DNA from: Sulfurimonas sp.
Lineage (GTDB): Bacteria > Campylobacterota > Campylobacteria > Campylobacterales > Sulfurimonadaceae
DNA: 12,733 nt
Reading direction: 5' to 3'
Assembly: GCA_027066935.1 (NCBI GenBank)
Contig: JAMOMX010000181.1
Location: forward strand, 1 to 12,733
How positions within the stretch are numbered: the stretch's first letter is position 1; each line of letters opens with the position of its first letter. A program made the translations under genes and the position numbers. Under the pieces are notes generated by a model. The model searched no databases. It saw only the letters and a list, made by a program, of their open reading frames with translations, and was not told the DNA's origin. Of this stretch, positions 1 to 6,748 are shown one piece after another.

Positions 1-113
1 ATAAAGCACTAGATACTGCACATACTACTCAAAACTATGAGCCATTTTTAGAACTTGTTTGTAAGGTTGTTGAAGAAAGTTTTGAGCCATATTTTTATGT
101 CCTTGGATTGTAA
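1..113 (+). CDS. C-terminal end of a probable Fic-family protein (partial)
   Basis: An open frame enters from the left edge (first full codon at 3) and stops at TAA 111-113, giving 36 residues. The sequence contains ALDTAHTTQNYEPF followed by ELVCKVVEESFEPY and ends in VLGL. This resembles the C-terminal helices of Fic/DOC proteins, which often carry an 'alD.Aht..dy.pFi.lv...ve.sl..Y' pattern. Fic enzymes modify proteins with AMP or related groups through an HPFxxGNGR motif, which would lie outside this window, so activity cannot be judged. The gene converges on rraA with only 23 bp between the two stops. The identification rests on a short tail and is moderate at best. Confidence 0.5.
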   Translation, partial: KALDTAHTTQNYEPFLELVCKVVEESFEPYFYVLGL

Positions 114-136
114 AACTTCATAGGGACAAGGGTTTA

Positions 137-631
137 TCACACCCTAGATGATTTATGGAGTGCTTTATTAGTAATTATTACACCGTCTGTGTCCGCATAT
201 AGATAACTACCATTCTTAAAGTTTATCCCTCCAAAAGAGAGGGGGACATTTTTTTGAGCCTCGGTAACGGGAATATACTTTTTTGGACATCTACCAAGTG
301 CATATAAAACTACTGGAATATCTTTTATTTGAAAAGTATCTCTAATATATCCATTTATAATAATCCCTGAGTAATTATTTTGTTGTGCAAATTTCATTAA
401 GTTTTCACCAACAACTGCAAAATATTCTGCACTAACATCTACAACTACAACTTTTCCAGTCCCATCTTCATCTCTTAGTAATTTAATCAGCTCTGAGTTG
501 TTTTTATTAAGTTTTATTGTTACAATTTCTCCGTGACACTTATTAGCTCCACCATAATTTTTAAAATCAGGACTTAAGACATCTACTGATTCTGGATGTT
601 CATCGCAAAAATCTGCCGTAAAAAAGTTCAT
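137..631 (-). CDS. rraA: RraA-family protein (RNase-regulator-like / HMG-CHA aldolase-like)
   Basis: 164 residues, full length for RraA (about 160). Family signatures are the N-terminal TADFCDEHP (5-13), FKNYGG (23-28), GKVVVVDV (59-66), GYIRD (94-98), VPLSFGGINFKNG and LYADTDGVII near the end. In Escherichia coli RraA binds and inhibits RNase E. Related proteins are class II metal-dependent aldolases (4-hydroxy-4-methyl-2-oxoglutarate aldolase) that also decarboxylate oxaloacetate. The Arg-Asp pair of the aldolases is kept here (R97-D98), while the usual GGG stretch after VVD reads VSA. Campylobacterota are generally thought to use RNase J/Y rather than RNase E, so an enzymatic role is at least as likely. 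The ATG at 631 is preceded by an AAGGA site (637-641) at 5 nt spacing. It is the only gene on its strand here, divergent from the glutamate mutase operon. Confidence 0.85.
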   Translation of the reverse strand: MNFFTADFCDEHPESVDVLSPDFKNYGGANKCHGEIVTIKLNKNNSELIKLLRDEDGTGKVVVVDVSAEYFAVVGENLMKFAQQNNYSGIIINGYIRDTFQIKDIPVVLYALGRCPKKYIPVTEAQKNVPLSFGGINFKNGSYLYADTDGVIITNKALHKSSRV

Positions 632-661
632 TTATTTCCTTCAATTTATTTTAGTAATTGT

Positions 662-670
662 ATTTTAGCA
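662..670 (-). promoter_or_regulatory. Putative extended -10 promoter of rraA
   Basis: On the minus strand this reads TGCTAAAAT, that is TGn followed by TAAAAT, about 30 nt upstream of the rraA ATG. Campylobacterota sigma-70 promoters depend mainly on an extended -10 and lack a conserved -35, so this is a reasonable candidate. It is seen by eye only. Confidence 0.35.
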
Positions 671-713
671 CCTTATAACCTTATTTTTACATAAACTTTG
701 GTATCTTTTTATT

Positions 714-770
714 AGACTTCTTGCAAAATCTTAAAAACTTGATTCAGAATCTATGTTTTACAAGAAGTCT
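714..770. mobile_element. 57-bp palindromic element, MITE-like or IS-end remnant
   Basis: Two 15-nt arms, 714-728 (agacttcttgcaaaa) and 756-770 (ttttacaagaagtct), are inverted copies with one mismatch, separated by 27 nt. The trinucleotide ATT flanks both sides (711-713 and 771-773), which could be a 3-bp target duplication as made by some IS5-family (ISL2-group) elements. The arm sequence looks like an IS terminus, but there is no transposase. The element ends 30 nt before the glmS start, so it may affect expression of that operon as a hairpin or promoter spacer. Alternatively it is an ordinary intergenic stem-loop. The rest of the 632-800 gap holds only short AT-rich promoter-like sequence. 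Confidence 0.45.
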
Positions 771-800
771 ATTTAAATAATTAATATAGGTATTATAAAT

Positions 801-1211
801 ATGAAAGTAGTAACTGGTGTAGTTGGAAATGATATTCATGTTGTTGCAAACAGATTGATAGAGCTCTCCTTAAATGCAAGAGGGTTTAAAGTTTTTAATC
901 TGGGAGTAAATACTTATCTAGAAGAGTTTTTTGATGCTGTTGTTGAAACAGATGCGGATATACTGCTAATTTCTTCACTTAATGGAGAGGCTGAGGGTTG
1001 GAGCAGAGAGATTAAGCTTTTAAAATCAAAATATAAAAATTTAGATAACCTTATAATGGTAATTGGTGGAAATTTAGTGGTTGGAACTGCTAGCCAAGAG
1101 AGCATAATTCCAAAATACAAAAATTATGGATTTGATTTAGTTTTTCACCAAATAGATTTAAACACAGGGTTAGATACATTAGAAGAGTTTTTAAAAAAGA
1201 GAGATAGATAA
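801..1211 (+). CDS. glmS: Glutamate mutase sigma subunit (methylaspartate mutase, B12-binding)
   Basis: 136 residues, almost the same length as clostridial GlmS (137). It is the cobalamin-binding small subunit of glutamate mutase, which interconverts L-glutamate and (2S,3S)-3-methylaspartate with adenosylcobalamin. The base-off/His-on motif is recognisable as D11-I-H13-V-V-A16; the cobalt ligand His13 and Asp11 are kept, but the usual glycine at the end of DxHxxG is alanine. Other B12-fold marks are SSLNGEAEG (58-66) and GGNLVVG (89-95), which line the nucleotide-tail pocket. The start at 801 has only a weak AGG (788-790). The stop TAA (1209-1211) overlaps the glmE ATG by one base (TAATG), which indicates translational coupling. 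It is the first gene of the glmS-glmE-glmL-ligase operon. Confidence 0.93.
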   Translation: MKVVTGVVGNDIHVVANRLIELSLNARGFKVFNLGVNTYLEEFFDAVVETDADILLISSLNGEAEGWSREIKLLKSKYKNLDNLIMVIGGNLVVGTASQESIIPKYKNYGFDLVFHQIDLNTGLDTLEEFLKKRDR

Positions 1212-2575
1212 TGAGTTTACTCCAAGAAGAGAGAAAAATTATTCTCGGTAATGAATATGTAGATAATTTTGATTTTGCAGAAGTGGAAGATTTTGTAAGA
1301 GGTGCAAACAAAGAGCTTTTTATCTCACATAATTTTAAAAATAAAAATAAAATGCTTGTCCAACCAAGAGGTGGATTTCCTACTTATAAAAAGCAATTTG
1401 CCCTAAATGAGTTTTTTGTGAACGCAAATGTTGATGTATTGCCTTTAACTATCGATTCTAACACAAGACTTAATGATTATGCTACAGCAAAAAAAATGTT
1501 AAGACTATCAGAAGAGAATGATATAGATATGCTAAATGGTTACCCACTGATAAATCACGGTTACAGAACTACCCGCAAGATGATAACCCACTTTAACAAA
1601 CCAGTTAGTTTAAGGCATGGAACTCCTGATGCAAGACTTTTGATTGAGACAGCCATAGCATCTGGAATATTTGAGATAGAGGGTGGACCAATTACATATT
1701 TATTGCCATATTCTAAAAATTTTCCTTTAGATAAAGCGTTTTTATATTGGAAATATGTAGAAAAAGTATGTGCAAACTACTCAAAACTAAATGAGCCTAT
1801 AAATAGAGAATCTTTTGGTCCACTTACAGCTACTTTAGTGCCTCCAGCTATAACAATTGTGATTCAGCTCCTAGAGATGCTTCTTTCACTAGAGGAGGGT
1901 GTTAAATCATTCTCCGTATCATTTTCCCAAACGGGCTCTATGAACCAAGATATAGTTATGGGAGCAGTAATTAAAAAACTTGCAAAATATTATGCAGAAG
2001 AGATTAACTGTGGCGATGCAATGATAAACCTTGTTTACCATCAATGGATGGGAGCTTTCCCAACTAACAAAGATTTTGCAGAGCAGTTGATAAATATGTC
2101 AACTGTTATCGCTTCTATGGTTGGAGCAAATAAAATTATTACAAAAACAAGAGAAGAAGCCTCTGGAATCCCAACTAAAGAAGCAAATGCAAAAACTGTT
2201 GCAAATACCCAATACACTCTAGGTATCTTAAACGGTCTTCCAAATATTGTTGATGAAGAGGAGGAGGAGATACTAATACTAGAAGTTAAAGCTATTATGG
2301 AGGCTGTATTTAACGATGAAGCTGACACATTGTGGAGAAAAGTATTTAACTCTATTAAAAACGGAACTATTGATGTACCTTTTTCTCCACACATTATAAA
2401 TCACAACGAGATGATAACCATCAGGGATGCAAACAAAAATATCAGGATAATTAAAAGAGGAAATGTTCCAATTCCAGACCGATGTTTTCTTTATGAAAAA
2501 TCAAAATGCGATCTTACAAAAGATACCGCTTCTATAGTAAACGATATTATTCACGATATAGGAATTATGCAATGA
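1211..2575 (+). CDS. glmE: Glutamate mutase epsilon subunit (methylaspartate mutase, catalytic)
   Basis: 454 residues, slightly shorter than clostridial GlmE (about 483). It is the TIM-barrel subunit that holds the substrate and the adenosyl radical chemistry. Residues matching, as I recall them, the Clostridium cochlearium active site are all present: the arginine claw R53 (QPRGG), R86 (SNTRLN) and R135 (LRHGTPDAR), Glu157 in IEGGPITY, Tyr163, and Tyr167 in PYSK. Further family blocks are INRESFGPLTATLVPP (197-212), HQWMGAFP, and SGIPTKEANA. The protein therefore looks catalytically competent. Its TGA (2573-2575) overlaps the glmL ATG by 4 nt. With GlmS it forms the sigma2-epsilon2 mutase in the cytoplasm. 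Confidence 0.95.
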   Translation: MSLLQEERKIILGNEYVDNFDFAEVEDFVRGANKELFISHNFKNKNKMLVQPRGGFPTYKKQFALNEFFVNANVDVLPLTIDSNTRLNDYATAKKMLRLSEENDIDMLNGYPLINHGYRTTRKMITHFNKPVSLRHGTPDARLLIETAIASGIFEIEGGPITYLLPYSKNFPLDKAFLYWKYVEKVCANYSKLNEPINRESFGPLTATLVPPAITIVIQLLEMLLSLEEGVKSFSVSFSQTGSMNQDIVMGAVIKKLAKYYAEEINCGDAMINLVYHQWMGAFPTNKDFAEQLINMSTVIASMVGANKIITKTREEASGIPTKEANAKTVANTQYTLGILNGLPNIVDEEEEEILILEVKAIMEAVFNDEADTLWRKVFNSIKNGTIDVPFSPHIINHNEMITIRDANKNIRIIKRGNVPIPDRCFLYEKSKCDLTKDTASIVNDIIHDIGIMQ

Positions 2576-3756
2576 GTCAAGAAAAATTATTAATAGATGT
2601 TGGAAGTACATATTTTAAAATCAGCACTACATCAAATATAGAGCAACATCGAAGAGATTTTAACAAAGAGATTTTTGATGATTTAATATATAAATGTGGC
2701 AAAACAATTCATAGTTATTCTAAAGACAATATATATATCTGCTCCTCTGCAAATGGCGGTCTAAGCACCCTCATTATAGGATTAACACATTCGTTTTCAT
2801 TAAAATATGCAAAAAATATCGCTTTTAATTCAGGCATCAATATAATTGAGACAATAATTTATCAAGATATTAAAGAGTACTCAATTCCAAGTGATTTAAT
2901 AGATGTGGTTATTATTGTTGGAGGGATTGACTCTACTTCAGATGTTTTTGGTAATGAGTTGTATAGTTATTTAGAGAAACTAAACTATTCAAATATCGTA
3001 TTTGTAGGTGCTCAAAAAGATTCACCAACTCTTGTAAAAAAGATCAAAAACTTAGTAGTGTTGCCAAATATTATTGATGATAAACTTCATATTGTCGAAG
3101 AGAATCTTAAAGAGTATTTGACAAACTTGTATCAGGCTGATATAGTCGCTAAAGAGGAGATTAAACATCTCTATGAGATAACCTCTAATCAAATATATTC
3201 TACACCATATATTGTAAATAAGACTCTTGCATTAATTGATACAAAGTTTTCTGTTGTAGATCCATTTATTCTTATAGATATTGGTGGGGCAACTACCGAT
3301 ATTCACTATTCAAAAGATTTAGTAGATGATAATATAGTTACTAAAAATGAGTATGACAGACTGGTATTTAAAAAACTTGGTACCTATAAATCAAAAGAGT
3401 CTTTAATCTTTTCTGCAAAAAATAATGAGTTTGTTTATGAGCTTTTAGCTCATTTAAAAGTCACAGAAAATATATTTGAACAACAAAGTGAAAAAGCACT
3501 AAGAGTGTTGATGCAGTTAGCTATTTTTCTTGTGCTTTGTAAGATGTCACACTACAAAAAAACTTATATAAATCTAAAGTTATTATCTATCAACTCCATA
3601 GTGCTTACAGGTGGTGTAACAAAAGTTTTAAACAAAGATGAGATAGAAGATATTATCTCATTTTTTTACAAAAAAATATTAAATTCAAATCACAATCCAG
3701 TTACCGTAATGGACAATAACTACGATATATGGACACTAGCAATCACCAATAAATAA
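2572..3756 (+). CDS. glmL: GlmL/MutL-family ATPase, presumed reactivase of glutamate mutase
   Basis: 394 residues from ATG 2572. The frame is open further upstream to 2506, but that stretch is out-of-frame glmE sequence (Arg/Tyr-rich), and the ATGA overlap with glmE fixes the start. It has the actin/Hsp70-type nucleotide-binding fold of the MutL proteins found in glutamate mutase operons: phosphate-1 loop IDVGST (8-13), the family signature CSSANGGL (57-64), VGGIDS (117-122), phosphate-2 loop DIGGATTD (236-243), and LTGGV (345-349). GlmL is thought to reactivate or chaperone the mutase by exchanging damaged cobalamin. It is shorter than most homologues (about 450-480 residues). The unrelated DNA-repair MutL shares only the name. 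Confidence 0.9.
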   Translation: MSQEKLLIDVGSTYFKISTTSNIEQHRRDFNKEIFDDLIYKCGKTIHSYSKDNIYICSSANGGLSTLIIGLTHSFSLKYAKNIAFNSGINIIETIIYQDIKEYSIPSDLIDVVIIVGGIDSTSDVFGNELYSYLEKLNYSNIVFVGAQKDSPTLVKKIKNLVVLPNIIDDKLHIVEENLKEYLTNLYQADIVAKEEIKHLYEITSNQIYSTPYIVNKTLALIDTKFSVVDPFILIDIGGATTDIHYSKDLVDDNIVTKNEYDRLVFKKLGTYKSKESLIFSAKNNEFVYELLAHLKVTENIFEQQSEKALRVLMQLAIFLVLCKMSHYKKTYINLKLLSINSIVLTGGVTKVLNKDEIEDIISFFYKKILNSNHNPVTVMDNNYDIWTLAITNK

Positions 3757-3760
3757 AGCA

Positions 3761-3765
3761 AAGGA
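3761..3765 (+). promoter_or_regulatory. Ribosome binding site of the ligase gene
   Basis: AAGGA lies 6 nt before the ATG at 3772 and just after the glmL stop. It is a strong site, so the ligase can be translated without coupling to glmL. Confidence 0.6.
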
Positions 3766-3771
3766 TAAAAG

Positions 3772-5343
3772 ATGTCAATAAACTGTATAAGAACACTACT
3801 AGAAGATGCTAACCTCTCTCACGCTGATAAAACGGCACTTATTTTTAATGAAAAAAATATCACCTACTCTGAACTTTTTGCAAAAGTAAATCAGATTGCA
3901 TTTTATCTCAAAGAACTAGAGTTGCCAAAAGGCTCAAGAGTTGGTGTTTACTCCAATAAAGGTATAGATCAAGTTATCGCTATCCTTGCTATTTTATCAA
4001 CAGATTATATGTTGGTGCCATTGACAAAACTTTTAAAAGCGGAGCAAGTAGAGTATATTATGAATGATTGTGATATCAAATGTATTATTACTGATAAATT
4101 AAAGCTTGAAAATATTGAAGAGATTAATTTTAGCGGTCATATTATTTCGTATGAAACGGCTACAAGGGACATTGCTTCTTTTGAAGAAATTTTTAAATAC
4201 TACAATAAACCTTATAAATGTAATATAAATGGGCATGATACTGCAGTTATTACTTACTCTTTTGGGATAACTGGAAGACCAAAAGGTATAGTTATTTCAC
4301 ATAGAAATCTTATAGATTCAGCTCGTGTGGTTACTCAGTATTTGGATATCAAAGAGGATGATATTATATCTGGGGTGCTAATTTTCAATCTTGATTATGG
4401 ATTAAATCAAATTTTTTCTACTTTGTACAAAAAAGCTACATTAGCACTTCATAGATTTATACTGCCAGAATGCTTTTTTAATCATCTAATAGATGATAAA
4501 ATTACAATTATTCCATTGATGCCAATAAATATTACACAAATATTTGAAGATGGAATGCAAAGAATTCCTAATCCTGAACTTTTCTCACATGTAAAGACAA
4601 TAACATCCTCAGGTGGTAAAGTTACAGATAAAATGATTCAAGATTGCAAAAAACTCTTTTATAATGCAAAATTTTATTCTATGCATGGGCTAACAGAAGC
4701 GTTTAGGTCAACTTACTTAGATCCCGCTCAAATAGAGATTAGACCTGATTCTATTGGTAAAGCTATTCCCGATGTTGAACTTTATGTGTTAAACAAAGAG
4801 GGGCAGGAGTGTAAAACAAGGGAAGTAGGGGAGTTAGTACATAGAGGTGGATATATTTACAAAGGTTTTTGGAATGCTCCAGAGCAAAATGCACAAAGAT
4901 TTAAATCTATAGAGATATTAAAAAATGTAATTAACTTAGAGGGACATCTAACCGATGAAATAGTAGTAGCATCAGGTGATTATGTCTACAAAGATGAAGA
5001 GGGTTATTTTTATTTTGTCTCAAGGGATGACAATATGATAAAGACTAGGGGTTTTAGAGTATCTCCATACGAAATTGAATCTGTAGTATCAAAAAACATA
5101 TCTCAAATAGAGCAATGTGCAGTGTTTTCTATAGATAATGAGCAAATTGAAGAGGAGATAGTTTTAGTTTACTCATGTGCAAGTGAAATACCTACAAACG
5201 AGATACTATTTGAATTGAAAAAACATCTTGCGTCTTATATGATTCCGAGTAGGGTAATTTATAAAAAATCGCTTCCGTTGGTGCAGAGTGATAGGAATCG
5301 GATTAATGTTGATGAATTGAAAAGAGAGCTGACTGTAAATTAA
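3772..5343 (+). CDS. AMP-forming adenylate ligase, similar to exosortase-A-associated acyl-CoA ligases
   Basis: 523 residues, the normal size for the ANL superfamily (acyl-CoA synthetases, NRPS adenylation domains). The P-loop motif is ITYSFGITGRPKG (160-172), a variant of the usual YTSGSTGxPKG. The A5 motif is SMHGLTEAFRSTYLDP (303-318), followed by RPDSIGKAIPD (324-334) and GELVHRG (353-359), all typical of the ligase group seen in exosortase/PEP-CTERM loci. A7 contains SGDYVYKDEEGYF (401-413) and A8 DDNMIKTRGFRV (419-430). The C-terminal A10 segment (501-513) reads LPLVQSDRNRINV, so the usual catalytic lysine (GK) appears to be Arg or absent. Sitting directly behind glmS-E-L, it probably activates an acid linked to the mutase, plausibly 3-methylaspartate or glutamate, for transfer to CoA or a carrier protein; the substrate is inference. 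No carrier protein is encoded next to it. Confidence 0.85.
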   Translation: MSINCIRTLLEDANLSHADKTALIFNEKNITYSELFAKVNQIAFYLKELELPKGSRVGVYSNKGIDQVIAILAILSTDYMLVPLTKLLKAEQVEYIMNDCDIKCIITDKLKLENIEEINFSGHIISYETATRDIASFEEIFKYYNKPYKCNINGHDTAVITYSFGITGRPKGIVISHRNLIDSARVVTQYLDIKEDDIISGVLIFNLDYGLNQIFSTLYKKATLALHRFILPECFFNHLIDDKITIIPLMPINITQIFEDGMQRIPNPELFSHVKTITSSGGKVTDKMIQDCKKLFYNAKFYSMHGLTEAFRSTYLDPAQIEIRPDSIGKAIPDVELYVLNKEGQECKTREVGELVHRGGYIYKGFWNAPEQNAQRFKSIEILKNVINLEGHLTDEIVVASGDYVYKDEEGYFYFVSRDDNMIKTRGFRVSPYEIESVVSKNISQIEQCAVFSIDNEQIEEEIVLVYSCASEIPTNEILFELKKHLASYMIPSRVIYKKSLPLVQSDRNRINVDELKRELTVN

Positions 5344-5350
5344 TAATCTT

Positions 5351-5396
5351 GTTCCATCTCTTCCGAGATGGGATATATACAAAAGCCCAATATCCC
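5351..5396. terminator. Overlapping hairpins after the glm operon (possible terminator or attenuator)
   Basis: A perfect 7-bp stem, 5354-5360 (ccatctc) with 5365-5371 (gagatgg), has a ttcc loop 10 nt after the ligase stop. A second stem, 5370-5376 (gggatat) with 5390-5396 (atatccc), shares bases 5370-5371, so the two exclude each other. No T-tract follows either stem, so intrinsic termination is not certain. A second copy of gagatg at 5421-5426 could also pair with 5355-5360, just ahead of the ribosome binding site of the next gene. I see nothing else in 5344-5444. Confidence 0.3.
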
Positions 5397-5444
5397 AATT
5401 ATACATACTTTGTACCTTTGGAGATGTGGAAATAAGGAAAGACA

Positions 5445-6419
5445 GTGGAAAAATTAAATGAAGAAGATTTAAAAAGAAAAAAAAATATAGAAGAACATAT
5501 CGAAAAAATAACTTCTCTAAATAAAAATGAATCTCTAATAAAACTCAATGAAGCATCTATAATAATTAAACAACTTAATGATTTTATAGATGGCAACTTA
5601 GAACTTACGACTAGAGGAATTGAAATTAGAATACAAAAATTAATAAATGATTTCACAGTTAATTTAGAATACGAATTAGATTCTACTATAGCATTTAGAA
5701 GAGCAAGAAAATTTGAAAAATCAGTTTCAAATGTACCTTATTGTTTTGATGATTTGCAAGAGTTGTCTTATATAGATGATAGCAACAAAGAAAAAATCCC
5801 CTTAGGTAGATTTAATAAAAAAGAAGAATCAAGATTTTATGCAAGCATTCATTACACAGAACATGATGAAGAACAATTTTTTCATTCTGCTTTATCAGAA
5901 GTCAATGCAAATAAATTAGATTACATTAACATATTAGATTCTATACCTAAAAAAAGATTAAGTGTTGTATATATAGGTGTATTCGATTACTTTATAAGAA
6001 ATATTGAACTACCGAAATGGATTGATAAGAATTATCGTTTAGCATATAAATTATTTAGGAATAAATGCATAGAAAAAGACAATCTTTATATATTTGAATC
6101 TTATATATTAAGTAACTCATTTTTTGCAGATATAATAAGGCGGGATGGCTCTGAAAAATTATATCAAGTCACTTCAGTAATTTCAGCTATATTATTAAAA
6201 AATAATAATATAGAAGCTCTTGTATATGAATCTGTAAAAATTAAAAATTCACCAGTAATTGCCATTAAAACTAATGTAGTTGACGATTCTATTGAACATA
6301 AGGAATCGTATTGTTATTATATACAAGAAAATTTCGGGTATGGAATATACCGTGCTAGTGAAATTAATAAATGTCAAATAACAGATAACACCCTTAGGTG
6401 GGAAAACAAAGCTCTATAA
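5445..6419 (+). CDS. RES-domain protein, predicted NAD+-cleaving toxin/effector, orphan
   Basis: 324 residues from a GTG start at 5445, chosen because AAGGA (5434-5438) lies 6 nt upstream. The first 75 residues or so are charged and helical (possibly a short HEPN-like or coiled region). From about 82 the order of conserved pieces fits the RES domain: FRRAR (84-88), GRFN (121-124), RFYAS (130-134), A-x-SEVNA (149-155, Glu152), DYINILDS (159-166), and later QVTSVISAIL (241-250) with ALVYESVK (258-265, Ser263). RES is named for its conserved Arg, Glu and Ser, here best matched by R85/R86, E152 and S263. Known RES toxins degrade NAD+ by phosphorolysis and usually pair with an Xre antitoxin; none is seen on either side. 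Other roles (defence effector, interbacterial toxin) are possible. The flanking hairpins suggest an acquired gene. Confidence 0.65.
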   Translation: MEKLNEEDLKRKKNIEEHIEKITSLNKNESLIKLNEASIIIKQLNDFIDGNLELTTRGIEIRIQKLINDFTVNLEYELDSTIAFRRARKFEKSVSNVPYCFDDLQELSYIDDSNKEKIPLGRFNKKEESRFYASIHYTEHDEEQFFHSALSEVNANKLDYINILDSIPKKRLSVVYIGVFDYFIRNIELPKWIDKNYRLAYKLFRNKCIEKDNLYIFESYILSNSFFADIIRRDGSEKLYQVTSVISAILLKNNNIEALVYESVKIKNSPVIAIKTNVVDDSIEHKESYCYYIQENFGYGIYRASEINKCQITDNTLRWENKAL

Positions 6420-6454
6420 AGTCAAAAAAATCCAATATTAATTGTCTTTGACTT
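6419..6454. terminator. AT-rich stem-loop behind the RES gene
   Basis: aagtcaaa (6419-6426) pairs with tttgactt (6447-6454), an 8-bp stem starting at the stop codon of the RES gene. A run of T follows at 6463-6471. The stem is weak and the T-run is 8 nt away, so this is only a possible terminator. Confidence 0.3.
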
Positions 6455-6494
6455 AACCCATTCTTTTTTTTAGTCAAAAAAGAACCAAAAAGAC

Positions 6495-6638
6495 TTTGCA
6501 GAAGTCTCAAAGCTCACTTCGTGAGTTCCTAAAACAAAACAATTTTTGAACTAAAAATGTAAAACTCGCTTTGCTCAGACAGTTACATTTTTTTTACGTT
6601 CAAAAAGAGTTTTATTTTAGCTTTTCGAGGTCTGCAAA
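6495..6638. repeat. Long imperfect inverted repeat A with conserved core in its loop
   Basis: Nested complementary segments fold onto one another. From inside out they are aaaaatgtaa (6553-6562) with ttacattttt (6583-6592); tttttgaac (6543-6551) with gttcaaaaa (6598-6606); ctaaaacaaaac (6529-6540) with gttttattttag (6609-6620, one mismatch); and tttgcaga (6495-6502) with tctgcaaa (6631-6638). The loop (6563-6582) carries the core CTCGCTTTGCTCAGACAG. A smaller hairpin, ctcac-ttc-gtgag (6513-6525), sits in the left arm and resembles the core. No open frame of note lies here. It looks like a dispersed intergenic repeat or a mobile stem-loop unit. Confidence 0.6.
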
Positions 6639-6748
6639 CAGACGCATGAATTTTTATGATATTATTTTTTTTGCTTAACTCTAGTTATAAATAAATTACC
6701 TATCTGATATGAAATGTGTCTTCTTTCATAATATTTAAGTAGTTAGTA

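Noticed and set aside
114..136. Bidirectional terminator between the Fic-like gene and rraA
   Set aside because: TAGGG and CCCTA can pair over only 5 bp and there is no T-run.
698..706. TGGTATCTT as a promoter for the glm operon
   Set aside because: The -10 matches TATAAT poorly and the 57-bp palindrome lies between it and glmS; no convincing promoter could be chosen in 632-800 on the plus strand.
2041..2394. Antisense open frame inside glmE, with similar long antisense frames inside metG (9547-9786), the RES gene (5399-5656) and gltX (12498-12710)
   Set aside because: They lie fully or largely within well-recognised genes, have no family resemblance or ribosome binding sites, and arise from codon bias.
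2506..2571. Upstream extension of glmL by 22 codons
   Set aside because: The stretch is out-of-frame glmE coding sequence giving an Arg/Tyr-rich string unlike the family, and the 4-nt ATGA overlap at 2572 is the typical coupled start.
5344..5444. Small antitoxin gene ahead of the RES protein
   Set aside because: The 101-bp gap is too short and structured, and no helix-turn-helix frame is found on either side.
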